A stretch of 64,000 nt of DNA from Komagataeibacter xylinus (GCF_009834365.1 NZ_CP041348.1:1736501-1800500), one strand, 5' to 3'; numbered from the stretch's first letter, positions 42,596-52,227 are shown. Made by a program: numbers and translations. Notes: generated by a model not told the origin, from the letters alone.

Positions 42596-45154
42596 CTACG
42601 CGCCCCGGCGCGGGCGGGGTGGTGGCGGGCTGGCTGTTGCCGGGTTTTCGGGCCAGTCATGGCGGGGGTAGCGTCCGCGCATGTCGCGCCGCATGTCGGC
42701 CCACGACCCGGCCCAGAACCCGGCAAGGTCCGCCGTGATCGCCTGCGGCCTGCCCGCGGGCGAGAGCAGGGCGATACGCAGGTCGAGCCTGCCATCGGCC
42801 AGGCGCGGGGTCTGGGTCACGCCATAGAAGGTCTGGGCGCGGGCGGCTGCCACCGGCACGGGTTGCAGGTAATCGATCGCGGCACGGCCACCGGGCAGGT
42901 CAAGATGGGTGGGCAGCATGCGGTCCAGCCATTTCAGGCTGGCATGGTCCATGGTGGCGCGCAGCATGGCCAGCAGGTCCATCTCCGCCAGCGCCGAAAG
43001 CCGGTTCACCCCGGCCAGCCAAGGGGCAAGCCATGTTTCGGTGGTGGTGGCGAGTGCTGCATCCGACAGGTCAGGCAGGTCCGGGCGGTCAAGCTGCGTG
43101 CGGGCGGTCTCCACCCGTGCCTGAAGCTGGCGGCACGCATCGGACCATGTCAGCGTGGCGGCAAGGTTCTGAGCCGCCTGTGCGCACAGCAGACTGCAGA
43201 CCTCATCGGCGCTGGCGGTGACCGTGCGGTCACGCAGCACGAGGTTGCCCAGCCGTAGCCTGCGCCGGGCCAGCACGCTGCCCGTGGTGGTGTCGAGCGT
43301 GGTTTCCACCTGTTCCTTTGCCCGCGCCAGCAGGGTCTGGGGCAGGTTGTCGCGCTCCAGCGGGGCGGCAAGGCAGATCTCGGCCGCCTTGCGCACATGC
43401 ATGCCCGCCACCGCCAGCAGGGTGCTGCGCGCCAGTTCATCGGTCTTGGAAAGCCGGGCGCTGCCCCCGCCTGCCAGCCGGAAGGAACCGACATCGCCCC
43501 GCGCCTGCGCCACCCGGTCGGGGAAGGCTGCGGCAATCAGGGCGGCAGGGTCGCCCGTGGCCTCGATATCGCGGCCCAGCCCCAGCCGCCTGCGATACTG
43601 CCGGGCGGCGTGGCGGATGCGCGAGAGCGCAGCCCGGTCGGCATCGGGGTGGTCGCCGCCCGCAATCAGGTCAAGGCGCAGGCGGATATCGGCAGGTGCT
43701 GCGGGTGGGGCGCCCCGGCTGCCGCCTGCGGGGCGACGGGGGCGCAGCGGGTCGCGTTCCTCCAGCAGGGCGGCGATATCGGCGGCCATGGCGCGTTCGG
43801 CGGGCGTGCGGGCGGCCAGCATCATGGCGGCAAGGCGGGGATGCGCGCCCAGGGCGGCCATGCGCGTGCCCTCACGGGTGATGCGGCCTTCCTCGTCAAG
43901 CGCGCCGAGGGCCTCAAGCAGGCTGCGCCCGGCCTCGAACGCGCCATTGGGGGGCGTATCGGGGAAGGGGAGATCGGCAGGCTCCGTGCCCATCGCTTCC
44001 TGCCAGGCAGCGGCATCGAGCCGCAGGCCGGTCAGTTCGGCCTCCATCATTTCCGGCTGGTCGTGTGGCGGCATGGCGCGGCTGGTCATCTCTGTCCAGA
44101 GCCGGATGGCAATGCCGGGTGCTACACGGCCCGCGCGGCCCGCGCGTTGCTGGGCGGCGGCGCGCGAGATGCGCACCGTATCGAGTCGCGTCAGCCCCGT
44201 GCCCACATCCAGCCTTGGCACGCGGCGGAACCCGCCATCGACCACAATGCGCACGCCCGGCACGGTGAGCGAGGTCTCGGCAATGGAGGTGGACAGGATC
44301 ACCCGCCTGCGCCCGGCGGACTGCGGTGTAAGGGCCAGGTCCTGCTCGGCGGGGGGGAGTTCGCCATAAAGCGGCAGCACATCGGCATCGATGCCCGCAA
44401 GGGCGGTGCGCGTGCGGTGGATCTCGGCCACGCCGGGCAGGAAGGCCAGCACATCGCCTTCATCCTGCGCAATGGCGGTTCGGATGGCGGCGGCCATGGC
44501 ATCGGGCAGGTCGCGGCGGTGCACGAGGTCACGCGTGGCGTGGCGGATCTCCACGGGGAACATCCGGCCTTCGCTTTCCACCCGCTCGGCATTCATGCGG
44601 GTGGCGAGGGCTGCACCATCCATGGTGGCGGACATGGCCACCAGCCTGAGTTCCGGCCGCAGGCTGCGCTGCAGGTCGAGGCAGAAGGCGAGTGCTGCAT
44701 CGGCATCGACCGAGCGTTCATGAATTTCATCAAAGATCACGCAGGCCACGCCATCAAGCGTGGGGTCGGATAGCAGGCGGCGCACCAGCAGCCCCTCGGT
44801 AATCACCTCGATGCGCGTGCGCTCCGAGCCCGCACCATCAAGCCGGGTGCGGTAGCCCACCAGCCCGCCAACCGGCTCACCCACCAGTTCCGCCATGCGG
44901 GTGGCAGCCGCCCGCGTAGCCAGCCTGCGCGGCTCAAGCATGAGGATGCGCCCATCGCCGCGCCATGGCGCATCAAGCAGGGCAAGCGGCACCAGCGTGG
45001 TCTTGCCCGCACCTGGTGGTGCGACCAGAACGGCGTTGGATGTGCGTGCCAGCGCCGCCTGAAGGGCGGGCAGGGCCTGAGCTGCGGGCAGGGCGGCGGC
45101 GTTCTGGGCCACAAGGGCATGCAGCCGGTTTTGCAAGGTCGGGTCGAAAGCCAT
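42596..45154 (-). CDS. hrpB: ATP-dependent helicase HrpB
   Basis: The 852-residue DEAH-type helicase has Walker A (VLVAPPGAGKTTLVPLALL), the DEIH box (VIFDEIHERSVDAD), motif III SATMD, and motifs V-VI (VILSTSIAETSLTVPGVR; QQRAGRAGRVAPG). HrpB-specific C-terminal sequence follows (FLPGVAEIHRTRTAL earlier; LDRMLPTHLDLPGGRAAIDY near the end). Its cellular role is poorly known; it is an RNA helicase family member. Start ATG at 45154 begins MAFDPTLQNRL. It is divergent from the DsbD-like gene. Confidence 0.93.
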   Translation of the reverse strand: MAFDPTLQNRLHALVAQNAAALPAAQALPALQAALARTSNAVLVAPPGAGKTTLVPLALLDAPWRGDGRILMLEPRRLATRAAATRMAELVGEPVGGLVGYRTRLDGAGSERTRIEVITEGLLVRRLLSDPTLDGVACVIFDEIHERSVDADAALAFCLDLQRSLRPELRLVAMSATMDGAALATRMNAERVESEGRMFPVEIRHATRDLVHRRDLPDAMAAAIRTAIAQDEGDVLAFLPGVAEIHRTRTALAGIDADVLPLYGELPPAEQDLALTPQSAGRRRVILSTSIAETSLTVPGVRIVVDGGFRRVPRLDVGTGLTRLDTVRISRAAAQQRAGRAGRVAPGIAIRLWTEMTSRAMPPHDQPEMMEAELTGLRLDAAAWQEAMGTEPADLPFPDTPPNGAFEAGRSLLEALGALDEEGRITREGTRMAALGAHPRLAAMMLAARTPAERAMAADIAALLEERDPLRPRRPAGGSRGAPPAAPADIRLRLDLIAGGDHPDADRAALSRIRHAARQYRRRLGLGRDIEATGDPAALIAAAFPDRVAQARGDVGSFRLAGGGSARLSKTDELARSTLLAVAGMHVRKAAEICLAAPLERDNLPQTLLARAKEQVETTLDTTTGSVLARRRLRLGNLVLRDRTVTASADEVCSLLCAQAAQNLAATLTWSDACRQLQARVETARTQLDRPDLPDLSDAALATTTETWLAPWLAGVNRLSALAEMDLLAMLRATMDHASLKWLDRMLPTHLDLPGGRAAIDYLQPVPVAAARAQTFYGVTQTPRLADGRLDLRIALLSPAGRPQAITADLAGFWAGSWADMRRDMRGRYPRHDWPENPATASPPPPRPRRGA

Positions 45155-45247
45155 ATCTTCATCTTATGGCGTCGGGCATGGTGGCGGGGCAATCCTTGCC
45201 GTGATGCGTGACTGCGTTTTTCCTTATCCCCGTTTTCTGGTGGAGTA

Positions 45248-47347
45248 ATGTCCGTGCCCTTTCTGTGGCTTGTGTCGATCCTGTGCATGCTGGTCACTGC
45301 TCTGCCTGCTGCCCGCGCCGCCCAGAGCGACCCCGTAACCTCGCCCCGCGCCACCGCCACGCTGGTCACGGATGATGACACCTACAGCCCCGGCCGCGCC
45401 CTGCATGTGGGGCTGCGCCTGCAACTCGCCCCCGGCTGGCACACCTACTGGCTCAACCCCGGTGATGCGGGCGCTGCGCCCACCCTTGTGGTGAACGCGC
45501 AGGGCGGGGCCACAGGTCAGGCCAGCACCATTGAATGGCCCACGCCGCGCGTACTGCATGACGGGCCGCTGACATCCTACGCCTATACCGGCGATGTGCT
45601 GCTGCCTGTCACCCTCACCCCCGTGGCGGGCGATGGCGACGGCCCGCTCACGCTCAACGCCGTGGCGGATTGGCTGGTCTGTGCCGAGGTGTGCGTGCCC
45701 GAGCATGGTACGTTCAGCCTGAGCCTGCCGCGTGGAACATCTCTTCCTTCGGCTCAGGCGCCCGCCTTTGCGCAGGCCGCAGCGGCCCGGCCCGTGGCCT
45801 CGCCGTTTGAGGCAAAGGTCTCGCCAGACGGGATCATGCAGTTGCGTGGGCGCGAACTCTCGGCTGACAGTGTGCACGAGGCCTGGTTCATGCCCGAGGT
45901 AGCGGGCGCGATTGATCACGATGCCCCTCAGGCGGTGACGGTGCGCGATGGCGTGGTGCAGCTTGCGCTCCATCCGGGGCCGGAATTCCATGGGGGCGCC
46001 AACCTGTCCGGCATTGTGGTGCTGCGTGACGGCATGGGGCGTGAGCGCGGGCTGCAGGTCAGGCCGGTGCCGGGGGCGGTGGTGGCCCTTGCCGCTCCGG
46101 TGGCGGCAACGACGGCACGCGCCAATGTAGGGGTGCTGCTGCTCATGGCGTTTGCAGGCGGCGTGATCCTGAACCTCATGCCCTGCGTCTTTCCCGTGCT
46201 GGCCATGAAGATCCTCGCTCTTGAGCGCATGGCGCGCGGGGCGCGGGGGACGGCGCTGGCAGGGGCTGCGGCTTATGGCGCGGGTGTGGTCGTATCCTTT
46301 GTCGCACTTGGCGGCGTTATTGCGGCTTTAAGGGTGGCAGGACACCAGGCGGGGTGGGGGTTTCAGTTCCAGTCCGTAGGGTTCGTGACCGTTATCTGCC
46401 TGCTGCTGTTTGCCGTGGCCCTCAATCTGCTGGGCGTGTTTACCATCGGGCTGCGGCTGATGGGGGTGGGGGGCAACCTGCCCGCCCATGCCGGTGATTT
46501 CCTGACCGGCGTGCTGGCCGTGGTGCTGGCCTCGCCGTGCACGGCGCCGTTCATGGGGGCCGCGGTGGCAGCCGCGCTTGCGGCCTCGCCCGTGATCGGA
46601 GTGGTGGTCTTTGCCGCCTTGGGGCTGGGGCTGGCAGCACCTTATCTTGTGCTGGCCGCCATGCCGGGCCTGCTGGCGTGGCTGCCCAAGCCAGGCAAAT
46701 GGATGGAAACGGTGCGCAACCTGCTGGCCCTGCCGGTGCTGGCAACCTGCGTGTGGCTGGGATGGGTTGCGAAGCTGGAAGGCGGCATGGATGCCCTTGC
46801 TGTGCTGGGCGCAGGGCTGGTGCTGGTGGCCATTGGCTGCTGGAGCCTGCGGCGCGCCAACCATCTTGACCTGCGCGATGCCATGGAGGGGCGCGCCGGG
46901 GTGTACCGCGCGGTGGCGACATTGAGCCTGTTGGCGGCATTCGTGGGGGGGGCTGTGCTGCCGCCCGCCACGCTGCATGACCGGGGGGCAGCGCGCGTGG
47001 CCGATGGCAGTTCGGCCTATTCACCCACCCGCCTGGCTGAATTGCGGCGGCAGGGAAGACCCGTATTTGTGGACATGACGGCGGCGTGGTGCATCTCATG
47101 CCTGGTCAATGAGCGTGTGGCCCTGTCGAGCCAGAGCGTGCAGGCGGCTTTTGCCAAGCGCGGCATTGTGTACATGAAAGGTGACTGGACCCTGCGTGAT
47201 GCGGCCATTACCGCCTTCCTGCAGGCGCATGGGCGCGATGGGGTGCCGTTTTACGCCTACTATCCCGCGCATGGGGAGGAAGTGATCCTGCCTGAAATCC
47301 TGACCCCGGCCATCGTGCTGGAAATGACCGCGCCTGCGGGTAGATAA
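45248..47347 (+). CDS. DsbD/ScsB-like thiol:disulfide interchange protein
   Basis: The 699-residue membrane protein has a signal peptide (MSVPFLWLVSILCMLVTALP), an N-terminal periplasmic domain with AVADWLVCAEVCVPEHG (Cys pair as in ScsB/DsbD alpha domain), eight membrane helices holding LNLMPCVFPVLAMK and ASPCTAPFMGAA, and a C-terminal thioredoxin-like domain with TAAWCISCLVNE. Electrons should pass from cytoplasmic thioredoxin to periplasmic partners, for cytochrome c maturation or protein repair. GGAG lies right before the ATG. Confidence 0.9.
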   Translation: MSVPFLWLVSILCMLVTALPAARAAQSDPVTSPRATATLVTDDDTYSPGRALHVGLRLQLAPGWHTYWLNPGDAGAAPTLVVNAQGGATGQASTIEWPTPRVLHDGPLTSYAYTGDVLLPVTLTPVAGDGDGPLTLNAVADWLVCAEVCVPEHGTFSLSLPRGTSLPSAQAPAFAQAAAARPVASPFEAKVSPDGIMQLRGRELSADSVHEAWFMPEVAGAIDHDAPQAVTVRDGVVQLALHPGPEFHGGANLSGIVVLRDGMGRERGLQVRPVPGAVVALAAPVAATTARANVGVLLLMAFAGGVILNLMPCVFPVLAMKILALERMARGARGTALAGAAAYGAGVVVSFVALGGVIAALRVAGHQAGWGFQFQSVGFVTVICLLLFAVALNLLGVFTIGLRLMGVGGNLPAHAGDFLTGVLAVVLASPCTAPFMGAAVAAALAASPVIGVVVFAALGLGLAAPYLVLAAMPGLLAWLPKPGKWMETVRNLLALPVLATCVWLGWVAKLEGGMDALAVLGAGLVLVAIGCWSLRRANHLDLRDAMEGRAGVYRAVATLSLLAAFVGGAVLPPATLHDRGAARVADGSSAYSPTRLAELRRQGRPVFVDMTAAWCISCLVNERVALSSQSVQAAFAKRGIVYMKGDWTLRDAAITAFLQAHGRDGVPFYAYYPAHGEEVILPEILTPAIVLEMTAPAGR

Positions 47348-47372
47348 CCCGCGAAGGCAGGAGAGATAAAAG

Positions 47373-47415
47373 AACGCCGACTTTTTTGAAAAAAGGCGGC
47401 GCCCGGAAACTCTTG
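47373..47415. repeat. Palindromic repeat element, copy 4 (one hairpin)
   Basis: AACGCCGAC, an A/T loop and GGCGGCG form a near-perfect hairpin, followed by the tail CCCGGAAACTCTTG. It lies between the ends of the convergent DsbD-like gene and the minus-strand secreted protein, eight bases after the latter's stop. Confidence 0.65.
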
Positions 47416-47422
47416 TCCCTGC

Positions 47423-48343
47423 TTACTGGCCCGTGCTGCCCGGCAGGGTCAGGTTGCCCGGTTGTGGTGAGCGCATCTGCGGGGTCGGGGCTGCGGTATC
47501 GCTACCTTCGGAGGAATATCCTTCCGGGAAGATCGCGTCCGGTTCTTCATGGATGGCCTTGGCCCGCGCGGGTGTGGGTGCTGCTGCCGGAGCGGTCGCG
47601 GCCTCCGGGTGGTCATCGGTCGGGCCGCCGCCAATGGTCATGGTATCTGCCCCGGTGGCGGGGCCGGCGGGGGTGGTGGTGGTGACGGCAGGCGTGTCGC
47701 CATCAAGCGGCTGGGCAGCCACGCTGCCCGGTGCCTGCGGCGTGACCAGCCAGTTGCCCAGATTGGCGCGGATCTGGTTTCCCAGCTCCTGGTTCATGTC
47801 CTGCAACATGAGGTTGGTCAGGGTGTTCAGGTTCTGGGGCGTGTCGCTGTTGCCATGCTTTTTCTGGGGGTCGAACGAGCGGGTGACCTGGGCCACGGCA
47901 TAGCCGGTGCGGCGGCCATCGGCGGAGGTTACGTCCAGATGCACGTTCAACTGCCCATCAAGGATGCCGCCCGGCTCATGCAGGATGGAAACCCGGTCGA
48001 TGGTAAACGTGCCGCTACCCCCGCTGCCTGCGGCCAGCAGCCGGTCATGCGCCAGTTGCTTGAGCAGGTCATCAGGCGGGTTGGGCGCGCGGCCCGACAG
48101 GTCGCCCGGCACCAGCCCCGGCCCGCCCCGGTCCACCACCGATATGGTGGCCACATTCAGGCTCAGCGGCGGCTCATCGCCATATTGCGGCCCGGCAAAG
48201 GTGGTCGGCTCGTCATGGTGGTGGCGGCTGTAGGCAGGCGCGCTGACAGCCGTCAGTGCAATCAGGGGCAGGCCTGCGGCCAGCACCACGCGCAGGCTGC
48301 GGCGTAACGACAAGGAGCTAAGCGGCGAACGGTTCGGTCGCAT
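47423..48343 (-). CDS. Secreted protein of unknown function, 306 aa
   Basis: I do not recognise this protein. It has a signal peptide (VVLAAGLPLIALTAVSAPAY), then SRHHHDEPTTFAGPQYGD and an ordered middle (LKQLAHDRLLAAGSGGSGTF; LNVHLDVTSADGRRTGYAVA) that could be a small outer-membrane-associated domain. The last 100 residues are low-complexity, rich in Ala, Pro, Thr and Gly. It lies about 90 bp beyond the hslO stop on the same strand. Confidence 0.6.
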   Translation of the reverse strand: MRPNRSPLSSLSLRRSLRVVLAAGLPLIALTAVSAPAYSRHHHDEPTTFAGPQYGDEPPLSLNVATISVVDRGGPGLVPGDLSGRAPNPPDDLLKQLAHDRLLAAGSGGSGTFTIDRVSILHEPGGILDGQLNVHLDVTSADGRRTGYAVAQVTRSFDPQKKHGNSDTPQNLNTLTNLMLQDMNQELGNQIRANLGNWLVTPQAPGSVAAQPLDGDTPAVTTTTPAGPATGADTMTIGGGPTDDHPEAATAPAAAPTPARAKAIHEEPDAIFPEGYSSEGSDTAAPTPQMRSPQPGNLTLPGSTGQ

Positions 48344-48435
48344 GGATATATCCCGATAACGGCTGGCGCACCCGGCGCGGTCGGTCGATCAGGAGTGTGA
48401 TCGTGCCATGTCCCGCGCCGGGCGCATAGGGGCTG

Positions 48436-49398
48436 TCAGGCGGTCTTGCCGCTGATCTCGCTGCGCTGGAAGTGGAAGTCATGGTTGCAGAACTGGCAGT
48501 TCATGGTGATCGTGCCGTCCTTGGCCATGTGGTCAAGGTCATCGAGCGGAAAGGTTTCCAGCAGGCTCGACAGCCGCGCACGCGAGCAGCGGCAGCCAAA
48601 GGCCAGTGCGCGGGGCTGGCCCGTAATCAGCCCTTCGGCATGGAACAGGCGGTACAGCAGGTCGGCCGAGCCAAGCCGGTCATCGAGCACTTCGCGCGCG
48701 GTAAGCGTGGTGGCAAGCGTGATGGCGGTCTCCCACGCATCATCGCCTTCCTCGGGGGTGATATCGGCTTCAATGCCGCCGCCCATGGCGATCTTTTCCA
48801 TCACCAGCGCGCCCGCGCGCCAGCCAGCTTCCGTTTTGTCACAGAACAGCTTGACCCAGCAGGCATGCTGCTCGGAGGTGGCGAAGTAATGCGCCGCCAT
48901 CTCCGACAGGCTCTCCCCGCTGATCTCGACAATGCCCTGATGGATGTCGGTATCAGGCCCCTGGTCCACGCTGAAGGCAATGTAGCCCTTGCCCAGCAGG
49001 TCGCTCGCGGTGGGGTTGGGGTTGGTCTTGAGCAGTTCGGCCACCGCCTCATCATCCGAGCGGGCATGAAAGCGCAGCGCGCCCGCATCGGTGCAGTCGG
49101 CCAGCAGCAGGCTCAGCGGTCCGTCGCCCTTGGCCTGCAGCGAGAAAGACCCCTGAAACTTGAGCGCCGAGGCCAGGGCCGCGACGAGTGCGAGCGCCTC
49201 GCCCGCAAGCCTGAGCACGCAGTCGGGGTTGTCGTGGCGGGTCAGCAGCGTGTCGGTCAGCACGCCCGGCCGCACGAGGCGGCCGCGCACGGGCCGGTTA
49301 TCGAGATAGAACGGCACCACGCCCTGCGGCACGACCAGATCGGGTGTGTCGGGGCGGCTGGTGTCGAGAAAGGCGGGGGAGGAAATATTGGAGGTCAT
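48436..49398 (-). CDS. hslO: Redox-regulated chaperone Hsp33
   Basis: Hsp33 is activated by oxidation and holds unfolding proteins in solution. The 320-residue product has the N-terminal fold (TLLTRHDNPDCVLRLAGEAL; SLQAKGDGPLSLLLADC) and the zinc-binding redox switch at the C-terminus: CRCSR then NCQFCNHDF (C-x-C and C-x2-C). ATG at 49398 is used; ATG 49419 would add seven residues. argD, argF and hslO stand together, as in many alphaproteobacteria. Confidence 0.94.
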   Translation of the reverse strand: MTSNISSPAFLDTSRPDTPDLVVPQGVVPFYLDNRPVRGRLVRPGVLTDTLLTRHDNPDCVLRLAGEALALVAALASALKFQGSFSLQAKGDGPLSLLLADCTDAGALRFHARSDDEAVAELLKTNPNPTASDLLGKGYIAFSVDQGPDTDIHQGIVEISGESLSEMAAHYFATSEQHACWVKLFCDKTEAGWRAGALVMEKIAMGGGIEADITPEEGDDAWETAITLATTLTAREVLDDRLGSADLLYRLFHAEGLITGQPRALAFGCRCSRARLSSLLETFPLDDLDHMAKDGTITMNCQFCNHDFHFQRSEISGKTA

Positions 49399-49449
49399 GG
49401 CACAAACCCGCTTCATCACGCCCCGCCATTGCAGCAGGGCGCTGGGAAA

Positions 49450-49770
49450 TCAGAGGTTGGCGGTAATATCCGCCTCCAGCGCGGCAAGGCGCTGGTCGAG
49501 GTCTTTAAGCCCGGCGGCGGGCAGCAGGCCCGCGTTTTCTACCGCGCTGAGGGCCTGCTGGCGGCATCGGTCATGTTCCATGTCCAGGTCCTGCGTGCGG
49601 CCCGCACCGGCAAGGCAGTCCAGATAGGCATCGCGGATGGTGTCAAGCCGCGCGTCATGCACCGGCAGGGCGGCAAAAATGTCGCGCGCGCTCTTTTCCG
49701 CCCAGCCGGGCACCTCGGGTGTCTCTTCGGTGCCGGTGGGCAGGGCAGGCTGTTCGGCGGGGCCGGTCAT
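49450..49770 (-). CDS. Hypothetical protein, 106 aa, coupled to argF
   Basis: I do not recognise this protein. ATG at 49770 overlaps the argF stop (ATGA). The chain is acidic and mainly helical (PGWAEKSARDIFAALPVHDA; DLDMEHDRCRQQALSAVENA; LKDLDQRLAALEADITANL at the end), soluble and without signal peptide. Its position between argF and hslO suggests cotranscription but no function. Confidence 0.65.
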   Translation of the reverse strand: MTGPAEQPALPTGTEETPEVPGWAEKSARDIFAALPVHDARLDTIRDAYLDCLAGAGRTQDLDMEHDRCRQQALSAVENAGLLPAAGLKDLDQRLAALEADITANL

Positions 49771-50753
49771 GCGGTGGGTTCCTTTCCATATTGCTGCCAG
49801 TCCGCGCCACACAGCGCCCAGACCAGAATGCCCTTTTGCGCGTGCAGGCGGTTCTCCGCCTCATCGAACACGACGGAGCGCGGGCCTTCAAACACGTCTT
49901 CGGTCACTTCTTCCCCGATATGGGCAGGCAGGCAGTGCAGGAAAAGGGCATCGGGGGCAGCATGCGCCATCAGCGCCGCATCAACCCGGTAGGGCTCGAA
50001 CGCGCTCACCCGCTGGTCGGATGCCTTGTCGGACATGCTGACCCAGGTATCGGTAATGATCGCATCAGCGCCTTTTACCGCGGCAACTGGGTCGGTCGTG
50101 ACCGTGATGTCGCCGCCATGCGCGCGCGCCCAGGCAACCGCTGCAACCGAGGGTGCATGGGTTGGCGGCGTTGCCAGCCGCAGGCTGAAGCCGAACAGGG
50201 CGGCGGCCTCGATGAAGGAGGTGGCGACATTGTTGCCATCACCCACCCAGGCCAGCGTACGGCCCCTGATCGGGCCGCGATGTTCCTCGAACGTCATGAT
50301 GTCGGCCATGATCTGCACGGGGTGCGAATCCGGCGTCAGGCCGTTGATGACCGGCACGCTGCTCCACCGCGCCAGTTCGCGCAGGTTCTCGGTCCTGCCG
50401 GTGCGCAGCACGATGGCATCGACAAAGCGCGACAGCACGCGGGCCGTATCGGCAATGCTCTCGCCGCGTCCGAGCTGCATGTCGGATGGCGCCAGCAGCA
50501 CCACGTTGCCGCCAAGCTGCTGCATGCCCACTTCAAACGAAACACGCGTGCGCGTGGAGGGCTTGGAGAGCATCAGCCCCAGCGCGCGGCCGCGCAGCGG
50601 CAGGGCGGGGTGCATGGGGCGCGCCCTGTGGTCCTGCATGCGCTTGATGCCGCTGGCTACGTCGAGGATGGCGCGCAGCGTTGCGGCATCTATTTCCTTG
50701 AGGTCAAGGAAATGACGGGGCGTGACATGGGTGGGGGTGCGCAGCGCGTTCAT
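49767..50753 (-). CDS. argF: Ornithine carbamoyltransferase
   Basis: The 328-residue enzyme makes citrulline from ornithine and carbamoyl phosphate. Seen: the carbamoyl phosphate site KPSTRTRVSFEVGM, QLGRGESIADTARVLSRF, LTPDSHPVQIMADIMTF, WVGDGNNVATSFI and FLHCLPAHIGEEVT. ATG at 50753 overlaps the argD stop (ATGA). It is part of the argD-argF unit. Confidence 0.97.
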   Translation of the reverse strand: MNALRTPTHVTPRHFLDLKEIDAATLRAILDVASGIKRMQDHRARPMHPALPLRGRALGLMLSKPSTRTRVSFEVGMQQLGGNVVLLAPSDMQLGRGESIADTARVLSRFVDAIVLRTGRTENLRELARWSSVPVINGLTPDSHPVQIMADIMTFEEHRGPIRGRTLAWVGDGNNVATSFIEAAALFGFSLRLATPPTHAPSVAAVAWARAHGGDITVTTDPVAAVKGADAIITDTWVSMSDKASDQRVSAFEPYRVDAALMAHAAPDALFLHCLPAHIGEEVTEDVFEGPRSVVFDEAENRLHAQKGILVWALCGADWQQYGKEPTA

Positions 50754-51955
50754 GCCACATTCTCCGCATTGGTGGCCGCGAGGTGGGCATGCACGCGCGC
50801 AGCCGCCCGGTCCAGCATGGACAGGGCCTCGGCGCAGTCGGCCTCGGTCACGGTCAGGGGGGGGAGCAGGCGCAGCACGTTGTCGCCCGCCGTTACGCAC
50901 AGCATGCCTTCGCCCACGGCCGCATTCTGCACCAGCGCTACGTCGGGCCTGCATTTCAGGCCAATGAGCAGCCCGAGGCCGCGATGGGCGGTGAAAATGT
51001 CGGGATGGGTTGCGATCAGCCGGTCGAAGCCTGCGTCAAGCTGTGCCGCGTGCGCGCGCACGCCTTCAAGGAAGCCGGGGGCGAGGATGATGTCGAGCAC
51101 CGCGTTGGCGGCGGCACAGGCCAGCGGGCTGCCGCCAAAGGTGGTGCCGTGGCTGCCCGGTGTCATGTGCTTTGCAATGGTCTCGGTCGTCAGCACTGCC
51201 CCCATGGGGAAGCCGCCCGCAATGCCCTTGGCGGTGGACAGGATATCGGGCGTGATGTCCGACCATTCATAGGCGAACAGGCGGCCGGTCCGGCCCATGC
51301 CGCACTGCACCTCGTCCACGCCCAGGAACAGGCCATATTCATCGCACGCCGCCCGCAGTTCGCGCATGAAGCGCGGGTCGGCGACATGGATACCGCTCTC
51401 GCCCTGCACCGGCTCGATCATGATGCCAGCCGTCTCGGCGCAGATGGCGTCGCGCACGGCGTTCATGTTGTTGAGCGGTACGTGGTCGAAGCCTTCCACC
51501 CGGGGGCCGAAGCCATCAAGGTATTTGGCGTTGCCGGTAGCCGACAGGGTCGCCAGCGTGCGCCCGTGAAAGGCGCCGTTGAAGCAGATGATGCGCGTGC
51601 GCTCGGGATGGCCGGACTTGGCCTGCGCGCGGCGGATCATCTTGATCATGCCTTCATTGGCTTCCGCACCCGAATTGCAGAAGAAGGCACTGTCGGCAAA
51701 GCTGTTGGCAACCAGCCGCTCGGCCAGCTGCTCGGCCTGCGGCACGCGATACAGGTTGGAGACATGCATGACGCGCTGCGCCTGCTGCGCGATGGCCTGC
51801 ACCAGATGCGGGTTGTTGTGCCCGACCGAGGAGGTAGCGATGCCGGAACCGAAATCGAGGAATCGTCGCCCGTCCACCGTGTACAGCCAGGCACCTTCGC
51901 CACGCTCGAAAGCGAGGTCGGCGCGATTGTAATTCGGCATCAGGGCGGAAATCAT
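50750..51955 (-). CDS. argD: Acetylornithine aminotransferase
   Basis: The 401-residue class III PLP enzyme converts N-acetylglutamate semialdehyde to acetylornithine and may also serve lysine synthesis. Seen: LDFGSGIATSSVGHNNPHLV, FCNSGAEANEGMIKM, FNGAFHGRTLATL, LFLGVDEVQCGMGRTG and the PLP lysine in LSTAKGIAGGFPMGA. ATG at 51955 has AAGG seven bases upstream. A hairpin in the leader may attenuate transcription. Confidence 0.95.
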   Translation of the reverse strand: MISALMPNYNRADLAFERGEGAWLYTVDGRRFLDFGSGIATSSVGHNNPHLVQAIAQQAQRVMHVSNLYRVPQAEQLAERLVANSFADSAFFCNSGAEANEGMIKMIRRAQAKSGHPERTRIICFNGAFHGRTLATLSATGNAKYLDGFGPRVEGFDHVPLNNMNAVRDAICAETAGIMIEPVQGESGIHVADPRFMRELRAACDEYGLFLGVDEVQCGMGRTGRLFAYEWSDITPDILSTAKGIAGGFPMGAVLTTETIAKHMTPGSHGTTFGGSPLACAAANAVLDIILAPGFLEGVRAHAAQLDAGFDRLIATHPDIFTAHRGLGLLIGLKCRPDVALVQNAAVGEGMLCVTAGDNVLRLLPPLTVTEADCAEALSMLDRAAARVHAHLAATNAENVA

Positions 51956-51999
51956 GGAATGGCCTTGCGATTTCGGTTCAAAGAAAAAAAGAATGATGG

Positions 52000-52042
52000 T
52001 CCAGAAACGAAAACAACCCACCGCTCGGGGTGGGCCTCTTTT
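52000..52042 (-). promoter_or_regulatory. Candidate attenuator hairpin before argD
   Basis: On the minus strand CCCACC and GGTGGG form a stem with CCGAGC loop (52017-52034), followed by TTGTTTTCGTTTC, about 60 bases before the argD start. A terminator-like structure at this place would cut argD transcripts unless another fold competes. No leader peptide with Arg codons was found. Confidence 0.35.
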
Positions 52043-52227
52043 CGGTCCTGCTTTTTCCAGGCCGCCTGCGGGAGCTTTGCCCACCGCGCCCGGAGCCGGA
52101 AAAGCGGAAGAATATGGCGCACGGGGGCGAAATGCAACCTTCCGCGCCATTTCCACCCCGCGTTGTGGCCATGCCTGCCATACTGGCATAGGCGCGCGGG
52201 GGCTGATTGTGGCACACTGCGCGCATC

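Noticed and set aside
1367..47415. The palindromic repeats as a CRISPR array
   Set aside because: Copies are dispersed singly over 46 kb, are palindromic throughout and have no regular spacers or cas genes nearby.
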